A DNA stretch of 64,000 nucleotides from Locusta migratoria. Taxonomy: Eukaryota; Arthropoda; Insecta; Orthoptera; Acrididae. This document shows, piece by piece, positions 47,011-59,639 of this stretch. A program made the position numbers and the translations under genes. The notes beneath the pieces were generated by a model. That model was not told the DNA's origin and did not search any database. It saw only the letters and a list, made by a program, of their open reading frames with translations. How positions within the stretch are numbered: position 1 is the stretch's first letter; every line of letters starts with the position of its first letter. The stretch is taken from contig CM048744.1 of assembly GCA_026315105.1 (NCBI GenBank), positions 837,940,094 through 838,004,093 on the forward strand. The letters are read 5' to 3'.

Positions 47011-49589
47011 TTGTTGTTTTGAAGTGGGCTAAACGACTGAGTTATCAGTCCCCTGTTCCCAGCTAAGAACACAGTATTTCATTTACGGTTAAAAATAAGC
47101 ATCCCACAATCAGTATACAAGATGTCCATGAAGACAGTGTGGGCAAAAATTACAACATAAATAGAAAAAAGGAAACCACAATAGAGGTGGACTAAATAAT
47201 CAACTTTGCTAAAAATCACAGCAGAGGATTTTGGCTGGCTGATCACTAGGATAATAACGGATGAGCCAGCCATTCTGCACATACTAAAACTGCCAGTCGG
47301 GAACAGGACTGACTAGACAAAAGTAACAACAGATTAAAACTATAAGTGGTATATGCCTGGAGGAACAGGCATATGGACCCACCATTAAATCTTACGATAA
47401 AAACCAGCTGAGCGAATAAAAGCTAAAACACAGTCAGCCATAGAGGCGACGTCAGCTAAAATCGAAGGAAGTGCAGAAGGGCAGGGTAAAAGACTGCCAC
47501 AATGCAGCTAAAAGTGGACATTCCAACAAAATGTAGACTACAGTCAACAGAGCACCACAACGGCAGCGTGGTGGTTCCTCTCAACGTAAGGGGTGGCCGT
47601 GCATTAGCCACGAATGGCCTATATGCAGGCGACAGAGGACGACTGAATCGCTTCAAGGAGGCCTGAGGGAAGTCATCCAAGCTGCCGTTGAAGGTTTGAT
47701 TGCACGCAGCTTATTGGGTGTGCTCAATGTTGACCATTCCGAATTCCAGGCTTCAAAAATCTTTTGGTGCAGACCCAAGTGGATATCTGCTTCTGCGGTA
47801 CTGATATCCAGATATCAGCTGATTAGCGCATTCATTCCCTAGAATGCCGATGTGGCCCGGGGTCCAGATGAAAGCCACAGATCGGCCAGACTTTCCAAGA
47901 CTGAACACAGTGTCTTGGATGGCTCACACCAAATGGTGTTTGGGAAAACACTGGTCTAGAGCACACAAGCCACTCAGAGAGACACTGCAGATGACATATG
48001 ACTTCCTGGGGCATGCTGTGAGATGGTCTAGAGCACACGTTATTGCAATCAGCTCCACCGTAAAGACAGTACAGCCAGGGGGCAGGAGGCATTGTTAAAT
48101 GTGGTCGTCATGAACATAGGTGTAACCCACTCTGCCATCTACCTGGGAGCCATCAGTGTATATGACTTCTGCATTACGGAACGTGTCAAGTACGTCCAGA
48201 AACTGGTGTCTTTAAGTATTTGTGGTGAAACCGTGCCTTTGGGTCGCAGGACAATTGCAGGTGAAGCTGGAAGGGAGGGGAGATGGTCCAAGGAGGGATA
48301 TGAGATAGACAAGAGAATGCAGGATGCAGAGGAAAGGACTCAAGTGAGGAAAGGAGAGTACGTACCTGTACCGCGACCAGAAGATCTGATCTGGGTTGTC
48401 CCTGTGGAGAGGGAAGGTCAGTAGTTGGAAACAATAGCCTGCACTTTGGATGGTGAGGTGTAGCATGGAGGTAGGCAATGTAGGAAGCCAACAACTATTG
48501 CTGGGGTAACTCAAGGGAGGGATACCAGCTTCAGCGAGGAGGCTTGGCACAAGGCTGGAGCAAAATGCCCCCATTGCTAAACGGACACCACCACGAAGAA
48601 TGAGATCCAAGATCCGCAATGCTGAAGGTGACGTAGAATCATACACCTGGCTCCCATAATCCAGGTGTGATTGGATGAGCACCTTAAAAAGGTGCATGAG
48701 GGTTCAACGGTCAGCTCCCCAAGCAGTGTGGCTGAGACATCACAATATATTTAGGTGCCGCCAGCACTTCAGGGCTGTAATATAAGCAAAAGTCATCGGC
48801 AAATAAAGAATAACAAACCGAAGACCCCACTGCCATAGTAAGACTGTTTATTGCAGTTAAAAAGAGTGATACACTAAGAATGGAGTCCTGTGGGATGCCG
48901 TTCTCCTGTACTCGGGGGGGGGGGGGGGGGGGCTGAGGGAGGTACCAACTCTTTCCCTAAAAGTGCATAGTGAGAGGAAATTCTTGATAAAAACTGGGAG
49001 TGGACCCCGTAAGCTCCATTTGTACAATGTGGCTAGAATATGGTGGTGGCATGTCGTGTCATACACCTTCCGGAGGTCGAAAAAGACCGCAACTAAGTGC
49101 TCACGCCTAGAGAAGGCTGTACGGATAGCCGACTCAAATGACACTAAATTGTTAATAGTGGAGCGAGCCTGATGGAAACCTCCCTGTTGTGGGGCCAGCA
49201 GACTCCGATCTTCAAGGATTCACATAAGATGGCAGCTCACCATATGCTCAAGCAACTTACACAGGACATTAGTTAAGTTGGTGGGGCAGTAACTGTCAGC
49301 TGCCAGCGGATCTGCTCCTGGTTTCATGACAGGGATAATAATACTATCCCTCCACTGGCATGGGAAAACACCCTCTGTCCAGACACTATTAAATAAGGCG
49401 AGCAATTTGTGATGAAAGTCCGCAAGAGCAGTGTTAAACTCCCACTCCGTAAACGGAGCATTGTACAGTGTGGCGAGTGTGGAAGGATAGGGGATTTTGC
49501 TCTACCTGTTTTTTAAGGAAGCGGAAGGACGCAGTGTAATTTGCCGTTGTGGAGCAACTCGCATAATGCTCTGCCATGCACTCAGCAAT
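47011..49589 (-). pseudogene. I-type LINE D: RT, RNase H and 3' region
   Basis: On the minus strand: NSVWTEGVFPCQWRDSIIIP (early RT, 49220-49405), EHLVAVFFDLRKVYDTT (motif A) near 49050-49100, then DYGSQVYDSTSPSALRILD (thumb, 48600-48690), and an RNase H part with GFHLDPGPHRHSRE near 47840 (an eroded ..WTPGH.GI.GNE block) before a 3' untranslated end with (CAA)n near 47015. The G run at 48917-48932 lies where sequence between motifs A and B should be; the catalytic DD block was not recovered. The 5' side continues at 53447. Confidence 0.75.
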
Positions 49590-50620
49590 GGGTCATTCCA
49601 TGCCAAGTGGTCTAGAGGCTCCCACATGACCCTCATGGATTTCGATGAAATTTTGTATGAACAATCACACATGTTCTCAATGAACACTGGTAAAGTTTCA
49701 GTTTCAAAAATTCAATACTTCCGGAGATACAGTCACTTGTTTAAGACCATAGCACAGCTTCCAATAGTGTGTCCTTGAATTTTCAGCAACTTTGAGATGA
49801 TTTATCTCTGGGAGTATTTGCATGAAAGAAACAAAACTTGGCCATCTTATACAACTTTTAGAACTCTTTAAAGTAAAATATTAAGAACAGGATTTCTGAG
49901 CAATTTTCATAAAGAAAATTTGGGACAAACTTGGGCGAAAAAATTGCTGGTTAAAAAAAGTGAGAACCTCAGTTTTTTATATCTCCAGAAGTAATTGTGG
50001 GATGTACATGAAACTTTGCACACCATACCTCACCAACACAAGGTCTTAGAATATAAAGTTTCATTCTCCTATTGCTTCCCATTATTTCACAAATCTAGAG
50101 TAAATTTGACAATTTTTCAAAAAGTGCTAAAAATGGGTATTTTTAATCAAATTTTTCAAAAAAGTGTTTTCTCCAAATTCCTTTAAACTATGCTCATTAC
50201 AAAGAGCATATTCTAAACTATCTAGAAAAGTGGATTTGGTTTTGCAATGCAAGCATATAAGGCCCTAAAAAGTAGCATAATCCTAGAGGCACACTGGAAG
50301 TTTGAACCCAATTTTCTGGCACTCAAATTATACCTAAAATCTTTTATTATGTCTAATAAATATTTGTTAAAAAATTATAATTTAGAATGAATGTAAACTG
50401 TAAAATTTATTTGCACAATCATTATCTAATTATTAGAAGCATTTTTAATGAACACCACCAGCTTACTGAAGGAAAATAAGTATATAAATGAGTTGTTGTG
50501 GTTTAACCACTGCTAGATTCATTTCACCTGAGAAAACCAGTATCTCCATCACCATAGGGGCTACGCTCGAGCATCAACAGCCATGGGTTAGTTTCTTTAC
50601 ATAGGTTTCCAAGCCTGATG
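49590..50620. repeat. Left long terminal inverted repeat
   Basis: It pairs with 52179-53446. Shared landmarks are TGCCAAGTGGTCTA at the tip, CACATGTGTGATTGTTC (in complement) near 49665, AGAAGTAATTGTGGGATG near 49987 and CCAAGCCTGAT near 50609 at the inner limit. Confidence 0.85.
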
Positions 50621-50639
50621 AATGTCAACAGGAATGGTG

Positions 50640-51570
50640 TATTGCCGGCCAGACAAATTTATTGACGGAGCTGGAATAACTGCAATAATGTGGTGTGATG
50701 GAATCCAGCATTTGTCACTTATTGGTGGTCAATAAAATGAATCAGCTGGACCATGAGGGTGCATAAAGTTTCTTAATGCACCCCTTTGCTCAGTGGAAGT
50801 CTCACAGATATTCCCAATCCACCAAATACTTTCTTAGATGCATGCAACATATTGGCCAGGTTGGAGAGCAGACATTAATACGTCTTCTTTAGTTCCCTGA
50901 CTCATTGTAGCTAGAAAAGATGATGAATCATTTCAAACTCTGCTGAACTGAATTATTGTTTCATCAATAGGTAAAAAGTGACAATTTCCTCTAGTGCCTG
51001 CTACAGTTTGTCCAAGTTTAAACCTCACTTCTTGTGACATTTTTTCCCCCAATTTCATCTTTACTGACGAAAACAAATTTGATTCGATTAATGTTTTCAG
51101 AGAAGAAATGGAACAGGTCTAGGTGAGTAAGATTGAGCACTGGAGCCATCACTGAAACTATGAATGTGAGATATCTGTGCAAACTGTGCTTTTATATATT
51201 TGATGAGCTCCTTGAAAAAAACGTTAACTGTACCAGTATCATGTCACAAACAAGAACTGATAATGCAGAAACTTAAAGATTCCACTTTCTCATTTTGATG
51301 AAAGTAGATAACAAATGGATGAATTGTTGCTTTCCGTGGAAGCCTTGCACAGTATCCTGAATAATAAAAGAATAATTTTCCAAAAAATCCATTAGGACAA
51401 CAAGCTCTTTGTTTTTCAGATAATATTTAAGGCCTTCAAGGTGCAGTTATTCCAGCTCCATCAGTAAATTTGTCTGTCTGACAATTCACCATTATTCTTG
51501 ATATTCATCAGAAAATTAATGTAGCATAGGGTAAGGTGGTCCAAATTCGATATAGGTACAATTCCGATCA
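50640..51570 (-). pseudogene. Decayed transposase-like coding region
   Basis: Reading the minus strand with frame changes gives ENYSFIIQDTVQGFH (about 51345-51392), then about 70 codons later ISHIHSFSDGSSAQS (about 51130-51175), then HFFSENINRIKFVF and KLGQTVAGTRGN (about 50990-51100). The D of VQD and the D of FSDG..AQ look like spaced acidic residues of a nuclease core. Similar IQDE..FHW and FSDG..AQYKN pairs are, from memory, present in uncharacterised multi-copy arthropod proteins. I cannot name a superfamily. Many stops show that it is dead. Confidence 0.5.
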
Positions 51571-52178
51571 ACATAAGTTTTCAGTCTCGTATTGTTGCTA
51601 GCACTTGCCTTTGTGTGGCGTTGCAGTGTAGCAGGTTTCTACAGCTCCTCCTGTCTTTTCCAAGAATACAACACTCTGTGTTAAGGAGACATAAATTTTT
51701 TCCTGTAAAGATGTACTTGGAGCTACTTTGTCGAACGTGCTCTTATAAATGTTCCAGTTTCCACGTGCTTGTAAACTCGTTATTGTGCAATGTTTGGTAC
51801 AGCAAAGTATGCACTGGTGCCCGAAGGAAGAAGTGCTTTTTATGTGGGAAAAGTCAGTGATCAAAATTGTATGAGGAAGTGATCATAATTGTACCTAGTG
51901 TGGTACATTTTCTATCAATTTTTCTCAATTCTGTAACCTTTTTTGTGTTCATACCAACATATGTAATTGTCTAATATTTGTGTTACATATTCATTAAACA
52001 TTCAAGAACAAGTGCCATAGTTAAAATTATTTCTTTTCTCAATGTTTGCAGTTACAATTACATTTGTCCGAAATGATTGAAATTGTACCACCATACCATA
52101 TCAAAAATTGAAATAGGTTAGAGGAAACTAAGCAACCTATGAGTGGCTTCTAATTTTACCTAGGACACTTCAATAATT

Positions 52179-52439
52179 ATCAGGCTTGGGAACCTGTGTA
52201 AAGAAATGCTTATCACGCTTTGGATATCCTGTGGTAAAGGAACCCACCCGTGGCTGTTGTTGCCCCTGTGGCGATGGGGATGCTGGTTTTCTCAGGTGAA
52301 ATGAAACTAGCAGTGGTTTAACCATAGCAACTCATTTATACACTTCTTTTCCATCAGTAAGCTAGTGTTTGTTCATTAAACAGGCTACTAATAATTAGAT
52401 AATTATTATGGAAATAAATTTCATGAATTAAATTCAGTT

Positions 52440-52537
<98 letters not shown>

Positions 52538-53446
52538 GTGGGATGGGGGGGGGGGACAGTTAAGAAATAACATTGTTTCTATTTTTATTCTTTTTCTATT
52601 CGGACTTGAGCTATGTCCTATTCAGCAGGACTTCTTATTTCACTTATCCCAGGCATTAACAAATATTTATTAGACATAATAAAAGATTTTAGGTATAATT
52701 TGAGTGCCAGAAAATTGGGTTCAAACTTCCAGTGCGCCTCTAGGATTATGCTACTTTTTAGGGCCTTATATGCTTGCATTGCAAAACCAAATCCACTTTT
52801 CTAGATAGTTTAGAATATGTTCTTTCTAATGAGCATAGTTTAAAGGAGTTTGGAGAAAACACTTTTTTGAAAAAATTTGACTAAAAATACCCATTTTTAG
52901 CACTGTTTGAAAAATCATCAACTTTACCCTAGATTTGTGAAATAATGGGAAGCAATATGAGAATGAAACTTTATATTCTAAGACCTTGTGTTGGTGAGTT
53001 ATGGTGTACAAAGTTTCATGTACATCCCACAATTACTTCTGGAGATATAAAAAACTGAGGTTCGCACTTTTTTTAACCAGCAATTTTTTCACCCAAGTTT
53101 GTCCCAAATTTTCTACATGAAAATTACTCAGAAATCCTGTTCTTAATATTTTACTTTAAAGAGTTCTAAAAGTTGTATAAGATGGCCAAGTTTTGTTTCT
53201 TTCATGCAAATACTCCCAGAGATATATTATCTCAAAGTTGCTGAAAATTCAAGGACACACTATTGGAAGCTGTGCTATGGTCTTAAACAAGTGACTGTAT
53301 CTCCGGAAGTATTGAATTTTTGAAACTGAAACTTTACCAATGTTCATTGAGAACATGTGTGATTGTTCATACAAAATTTCATCAAAATCCATGGCGGTCA
53401 TGTGGGAACTTTTCTCGACATTAGACCACTTGGCACGAAATGGCCC
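52179..53446. repeat. Right long terminal inverted repeat, with internal block
   Basis: It is the reverse-complement partner of 49590-50620. A block at about 52442-52656 is absent from the left arm: (GT)n, (GA)n of about 40 units, a run of about 11 G, then unique DNA. Pairing resumes at TAACAAATATTTATTAG. Confidence 0.85.
52441..52535. repeat. (GT)n(GA)n microsatellite
   Basis: About nine GT units followed by about 38 GA units, next to a G run at 52544-52554. Confidence 0.9.
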
Positions 53447-53890
53447 CAATAACAGCCAGGCCAGTAGAGAGAGTGCCATCAACGATCTGGGACGGGATTC
53501 CTGCCAGTGGGCGGTATCTGAAAAAGTGCCATACCTGAGACCAAATGCGAGAAGGGGAGGCACAAAACCCTATGGAGGCAACATACCGCTCCCAGCAGTC
53601 CTGTTTACTTTGTCGGATGAGTCGTCGAGCTCGGGCCCTGAGCCTTTTAAAGGCTATCAGATTTTCGATTGTGGGGCGGCGCCAGTGGCGTTGCAATGCT
53701 CACCGATGGTCCCAGATGGCCTCATCACCAGGCATCCACCAGGGCATGACCTTGCACCGAGGGGAGCCAGTGGTGATCAGAATGGTCTCCTCTGCAGCAG
53801 AGACTATTGCAGCAGTGACCTGTTGAACTGCCGTATCAATATCAGGCAATAGTGGGACAGAAACTACAGCAGGCAAGGTGTATTCTCATT
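53447..53890 (-). pseudogene. I-type LINE D, 5' part (linker before RT)
   Basis: The minus strand reads DTAVQQVTAAIVSAAEETIL, CKVMPWWMPGDEAIWDHR, one stop, then RHWRRPTIENLIAFKRLRAR and SKQDCWERYVASIGF. This is the endonuclease-RT linker typical of I-group LINEs (P.WW..C..A, W.....S). It joins 49589 across the DNA transposon. The endonuclease is missing, so the LINE was 5'-truncated. Confidence 0.75.
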
Positions 53891-55340
53891 ACATTTTGAG
53901 TCCGTTCTGTTTAGGAGTCCTCGAAAACGCCACAGTACAGGAAAGTTAGGCGATGTTAGTTAAATACGACAGCAAATAACTAACTATGGCGTTCCTGTGT
54001 CTTTTCATTCTCATAACTATGGTGTAATTCACTACAATAAGGGGTACAATTTTACTTACGGTGGTGGCCTTGTGTGCTGATATTGGCAACAGCCGTTGAA
54101 TGCTATTTCAAAAATCAGTCCGTAGAATGAAGTGAATAATTATTTAAGTTCACAATGAAATAAATAATTTATGCTGTTCTCGTCAGTAAATTAATCCTCC
54201 TCCTAAAGCGAATACTTCGTTGCCAACAATAGCAAACTAAACTGCTGACACTGCAAAAAAAAATTTAACCCAGGTAGGACAAAAAAAATTTTTTTTCTTC
54301 CTAGTTGAATCCCATATGCTTTGCAATATCATGGAAAGAAAAGAAGAGCATCTTTAGACGGGTATAACCCCTACAAGGTACATAGAGTAAAAATATCTTT
54401 GGAGTGAGCATTACATTCTGTGCATCTTCTCAACATTAAGATGGATTTACCACGTGATATTGCGAGAAATTCACTCTTCCCATGCATTTATTTGGTCTTG
54501 TGATTGGTTTGTACCGCACTGGCTGCAAATATGCCCCACCCTCTTTTCACAGAGCAACCACATAAAATGAAATAACATCTAAATAAATGTTTCACAGAAG
54601 CAACATGAAAGTTGAGGAAGCGTCGCTAATAGGGCCATTTACACACAGTCATCTGTCCTAACGGAACACAAAAAGGACAAAGATAAAGTCAGCGGTTAGT
54701 AGACTTTTCCCAATATCACAAAACATTTTCACCCTATTGTTGAGGACACAAAATCTGTTCTGCGCATCTGAATGCTCAATTCAGACATATTTCTGCTCTC
54801 TGCCTGCCACTGGAGATAATATACACACGCGAGCAACAAACTCATCAGAAACCTCTCTGCTATCAAACTGTCCGGTACAATATTGTGATTAAAATTTTTA
54901 ATTACTTAGTTTCGGCAAGGACTACATTAAGAGAAAGATGTCTTCTTTTGCAGAGACAACTATACTTAGATTTATAAACCAGCTTCTGAATATATAGTTC
55001 CATTACACAAGGTCGATTTCAACTTCGTGCTTTAACACGTGGGGACATGTATTAGCCGAAAGAGTGGACGATGCTGAAAAGACAGTCAAGACAACAACCT
55101 GGAATACTATATTTAATGGAAAGTTCTGTACAGACTATCAGCTGACCCAGACTTACTTTATTGCACATTGACACCACCATGACGTCTTATTTAAACAGAC
55201 ATGAACTGCTCTGTTGATTTAATTATCAGACTTTCAGCATTCGTCGAGTTTTCGATAATAGGGAGTACTGCATACAGAATAACTACATTGTCCCCAGTGC
55301 AACACTCTAATAATTCAACATGCACTTACTGTGAGAAAAA
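53891..55340. other. No recognisable gene or element
   Basis: Mixed composition with an A-run at about 54255-54263 and no frame or repeat end that can be named. Confidence 0.45.
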
Positions 55341-55344
55341 GTTT

Positions 55345-55548
55345 CAAAAAATGTTCAAATGTTTGTAAATCTATCGGACCAAACTGCGTTGTCATCAGTC
55401 TGTAGCTTACAAACTACTTAAACCTAGGTAAACTAACCTAAGGACAAACACACACACCCACGCCCCAGGGAGGACTCGAACCTACACGGCGCGCAACCGC
55501 GCGCTCGCAGCGAGACGCTTTAGACCGCTTGGCTACTCCACCGCGGCA
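55345..55548 (-). mobile_element. tRNA-derived SINE, family 1b
   Basis: The minus strand begins GCCGCGGTGGAGTAGCCAAG (tRNA-like head), with an AGGTTCGAGTCCTCCC B box, a CA tract and TAGTTTGTAAGC. It matches 7085-7300. No clear target duplication was found. Only a few bases separate it from the next SINE. Confidence 0.75.
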
Positions 55549-55565
55549 GAGATAGTTTATTACTA

Positions 55566-55753
55566 AAAATGTACAAATGTTTGTTAAGCTTAAGGGACTT
55601 AACTACGGGGCCATCAGTCCCTAAACTTACAAACTACCTTATATTAAAGATGACACAAATATCCATGCCCGAGGGGGGATTCGAACCACCGACCGTAGCG
55701 GCCGTGCAGACTATGATTGGCGCGCCGCAGACCGCTCGGACATTGCGGCCAGC
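55566..55753 (-). mobile_element. tRNA-derived SINE, family 1, with 12-bp target duplication
   Basis: AGTTTATTACTA flanks it at 55554-55565 and 55754-55765. The minus strand starts TGGCCGCAATGTCCGAGCGG and has the B box GGTGGTTCGAATCCCCC. It matches the SINE in PLE-F. Two SINEs in the same orientation thus lie almost side by side. Confidence 0.85.
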
Positions 55754-55769
55754 AGTTTATTACTACACC

Positions 55770-56315
55770 ATAGAACCAATACATGGCTCTGTTATTATTA
55801 TCATTATTTTTCATCTCAACAATATAAGTGTTTACAGATGTTTAAGTCTAACTGACAATTACACACCACAGTCTTAACTTTATGAAGACAACCTAACATT
55901 GAATTTACATTGTCCTGGAGTACGGACTTATATTAATTTCAATTTTTGTATGAAAAACTTTATGAACATTCATCGTTTACGACGAAAACTTCTACATACA
56001 TTTCACATCTTGGCTAGGAGAACTGAGTTTAATGACACAGCGATCCAACAAGGAATCTGTTTTTGCTGACCTAGGTCCAGAACCCTAAAAAGCAATGATA
56101 TACAGAGGTCCCTTTTTGACAACCGTTGTGAAGCACGGGCATATAAGCTAGTATAAGCTAAATTGTGTTTACACTATAGAGGAATCTACTTGTAGTACCC
56201 TTTTGAAAAATAGTGTGTATTCGATGGTATGAAAGAATGTAAATATTTCATTGTATATGTGTAATGTAAGCTAAATTTCCCTGACTTTTTGTTATATGGA
56301 CACAATATACACATC
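55770..56315. other. No recognisable gene or element
   Basis: AT-rich, no frame over 60 codons, no known repeat. Confidence 0.45.
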
Positions 56316-56317
56316 AC

Positions 56318-57700
56318 ATTTTCAGCATTTGTCTGTAACACCACTTCCTAAAAACTTCAGTTATTTTCTTGTCTGAACTATTTATTGCACACATTTCACT
56401 CCTGTACAAGGCTACTCTCCAGACAAATGACTTCAGAAAATGCTTAGCTACCACACGAATTAATATTCAATGTTAACGAATTTTTCTTCTTCAGAAATGC
56501 TTTCCTTCCCATTGCCATTCAGCTCTTTCTTTCTTTTTTTTTTTTTTTTTTTTTTCCCTTTATCTTATGTAGATTAACCATCATAAGTTATTTTACTGCC
56601 CAAGTAACAAAACTTATCTACCACCCTTATTGTCTTATTTCTTAATTTAATTCTCTCAGCAGTGCCTTTTTTAATTCGTCCACATTCAATTTACTCTTGT
56701 TATCATTTTTTTATTCCCCATTCACAAGACAGTTTCCATTCCATTCAACTGCTCTTAATGAGCTCTGCTGTCTCTGACAGAATGACAATGTCACTGGCAA
56801 ACTAGCTGTCATCGGCTAATTCCAAACACGATGACAGGCTGCAAACTTGAAACTCTATGAAGAATACGTTCACTGGGAAATTCTTGTAGTTCGTATAGTT
56901 TTTATTTATTCCCAAATGTTTCCTTCTTTTCCTTCACAGCTTGCAGAATGCACAGATTGAATAGCCTTGGGGAAAGACTACAACTGTGTCCTCCTCCCAT
57001 CCCAACCACTGCTTTCCTTTCATATCTTTCGACCCTTATAACTGCTGTGTGGTTTCTGTACAAATTGCATACAAGTTTCCATTTCCTATATTTTACCCCT
57101 GCTGACTTTGAGGTTTGAAAGAGTGTATTCCAATCAACCTTGTCAAAAACTTTCTCCAAATCTACAAAAGCTATAAATGTAAAGTCTGTCTTTCCTTAAC
57201 CTATAATCTAAAATAAATTGTAGGTCAATATTGCCTCAGATGTTCCTGCATTTCTCCAAAATCTAAACTGATACTGAGCAAGGTGGTGCAGTGGTAACAC
57301 ACTGGACTAGCAGTTGGTGGTAAGGTGGTTGAAATCCACCTCCAGATGTAGGTTTTCTGTGATTCCCCTGAATCAGTCAGGCAAATGCAAAAGTTGTATG
57401 GCTGATTTTCCATACACAAAAATTTGATCAGAACTCCACCTCCAATGACCATGCTGTCAATTGGACATTAATTCCTAAGCTTGCTTACTTCTTCCAAACT
57501 GATGTTCCCCGAGGTTAGTTTCCACCAGTTTTCCCAGTCTTCCGTAAATAATTTATGCTAGAATTTTCCACCTATGCCTTATTAAACTGATGGTTGTGTA
57601 ATTTTCTCGCTTGTCTTATTTCTTTGGAATTGAAATTATTGCATTTTTCTTGAAGTCTAAGGGTATTATGGCTGTCTCATGCATCATGGAAATCATACTA
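56318..57700 (-). pseudogene. RTE LINE copy B5 with SINE insertion
   Basis: On the minus strand it covers RT to the C-terminal domain. MEKVFDKVDWNTLFQTSK (motif A region, with the LEKAFD aspartate environment), VGMGGGHSCSLSPRLFNLCI (motif B, worn) and a remnant of the C-terminal block near 56400-56500 are readable. The 3' end is missing beyond about 56318. A T-run (56526-56556) replaces part of it. A SINE interrupts it at 57273-57491. Confidence 0.75.
57273..57491 (+). mobile_element. tRNA-derived SINE, family 3
   Basis: The plus strand begins GAGCAAGGTGGTGCAGTGG (A box) and has GGTGGTTGAAATCCACC (B box), then TAGGTTTTCTGTGATTCCC in the body. ATCTAAACTGAT (57261-57272) and TTCCAAACTGAT (57492-57503) are the probable target duplication in RTE copy B5. 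Unlike families 1 and 2, this copy lies on the plus strand. Confidence 0.8.
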
Positions 57701-58980
57701 ACTGCCAGAAAATGATCCCTTACTCCCCACCATATGATATTTCATACATAAATATAAGCCAATGCCACAACAGTGTTGTTAAAGCTTTTTCAATTTGTTC
57801 TTATATAATGATTCTGAGTATTCAAGTTATAATAGGAGCAAAATTTTAAAAATATATGTCATAATTACTCACTGCCTGTCCATGATGAAAAGCAGCGGAA
57901 TCAATAGCACTAGAACAAATGATTTCCACATGGGATTTACTGTTACTGTTGTTTTTAACAATGATCTTCTAAAATAACAAAAAAGGCGTAAAATTTTTCA
58001 ATTGTTGTCTCTGAGCTTCTGGAAACTAAAATTTCTAAGAAGAGCATGCATATGATAAATCATATGATGAGATATAATGGGTTAACTTGTACAGAAGACT
58101 GTGTTCCTGTTAAGTCTGGGACTGGATAAAAAGTCACGCTGCCAAAAAGACTAGTTTTAAGCAATTCAGTGGGGGCATTCTTATCTTTTAAAGACAAAAA
58201 TCCTACGTTAAAAATTGTGTTTTTGAAGTTCGCAGAACTAACACCGAAAAACTATGTCCTGGTAGGTTCTAGCGGTACCCTCTAGGTATTTGTCTGCACA
58301 AGCCATCAAAATGTAAAACTTATGTTAAAAAACACAAAAATTAGCTCAATGACAAATAGTGACTGGCAAATGTATAAGCATTATATTGCTAAAGCACTGT
58401 GCAACACTGCCTCCATTAAATGTTATTTTGGGGGATGTCCAATCTGTGCAGGTACAGATTACATCAAAAATTTGTTGAAATAAAAAGGCACTGAAGAAAA
58501 TAGCTAACTTTTTAGCAATAGATATCACTTGATGGATATAACCTGGAGACAACAGAAAAATCAACCTCAGATTTTATTAAATTGTTCATCCAACAATTGT
58601 CAACATTAATCACACATGACTTTGCTGCCAGAAAGACAAAAGTATAAAAGAGAAACTACTCATCCTACACTTTGGCCTCAACTCATAGTAGAATGATGAT
58701 GCAGCAATCAACTCATGATGTAGCATGTGATGTCATATGTTCACAAACAGAACACTGAAAATAAATTATTCATTAATTCCCGGGACAGGTTGTAATGGCA
58801 GATTGATCTACAATTTAACAGAATATCTAGGTTTATGGTTAAAAGTATTAAAGACTCCAATTAAGTTAGTTTTGACAATGCTTAGTCTTAATCATGTCTG
58901 TTATGTTGCACTTAAACTTGTGATCACAACTGTCAAAACACTAATCTTGCATCTTCCATGTGTAATATCTTTTTCAGAAT
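57701..58980. other. No recognisable gene or element
   Basis: AT-rich, with only short, motif-free frames. Confidence 0.45.
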
Positions 58981-58984
58981 TTAT

Positions 58985-59290
58985 TAATGGTGGGTCTAGT
59001 TTACAACAATTTAAATTGTACTCTTAGGTTCCTGCCTAACCACAACCTTAAAAATCATGACATATTCGTACAAATAATAATATTTTTCGATGTACTCCTG
59101 TCCAGTAAGTAAAAGTAATTGGCCTCGTAAAAGGAAGGTTAAAACTCACTTCAGTGCTGTTTCGTACAGATCATACATTGCCAACCTAACGCTGCTACAT
59201 CCGCACCGACACACTTCTCATGCCGCTGAGCGAGACTTTAGCCGGTCTAGTGTATCCCAACTGGAGCATTATTCACTTATTGTCTGATGA
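58985..59290. repeat. Repeat G copy
   Basis: It shares ACTCTTAGGTTCC.GCCTAACCAC with 2490-2520, GTACTCCTGTCCAGTAAG with 2165-2180, and CTGTTTCGTACAGATCATAC (inverted) with 63745-63765. The type of repeat is not clear; it may be part of an LTR element. Confidence 0.45.
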
Positions 59291-59639
59291 AATGATAACT
59301 GACTTATACAATGAGCTAATACTGTATAACAGCCACAATTTATATTTATTTATTTCCTTCCCTCCATAAATATAAAAATACAGCATAACGCTTAATTTCC
59401 CATTATTTAAATTAATAACCACTTTGAAATAAACTACCTCTTACTGAATCACAAATGCATATTTTGGAAGAACCATGGTCAAGCATAACATTGACCAGAT
59501 TTAAACTTTTTTTCCTCCTGTACTCTGTCAGTATAACACATCATCTGTTATATACCTGACACTTTCATCTCTGATGGCACATGAACTGTGTTTACCTTAC
59601 ATAAACGAAAAATATACTAACAATGGAAAATCCAGTTTA

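Larger units (their letters stand above)
49590..53446. mobile_element. 3.86-kb DNA transposon with ~1-kb inverted ends
   Basis: Both ends start GGG.CATT.C.TGCCAAGTGG, and the arms pair over about 1 kb (49590-50620 with 52179-53446). CAAT flanks it at 49586-49589 and 53447-53450. Removing it plus one CAAT restores the LINE D reading TGLAVIAECMAEHYAS in frame. The arms have diverged by scattered substitutions, and the right arm has an extra 210-bp block (52442-52656). The central part carries a decayed minus-strand coding region. Confidence 0.85.

Noticed and set aside
49590..53446. Long inverted repeat as an assembly artefact
   Set aside because: The arms differ by many substitutions and a 210-bp block, and a clean duplication with a restored LINE frame lies at the ends.
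53340..53852. Plus-strand frame of 170 codons
   Set aside because: It spans the transposon arm and the complement of LINE D, whose minus-strand reading is the meaningful one.
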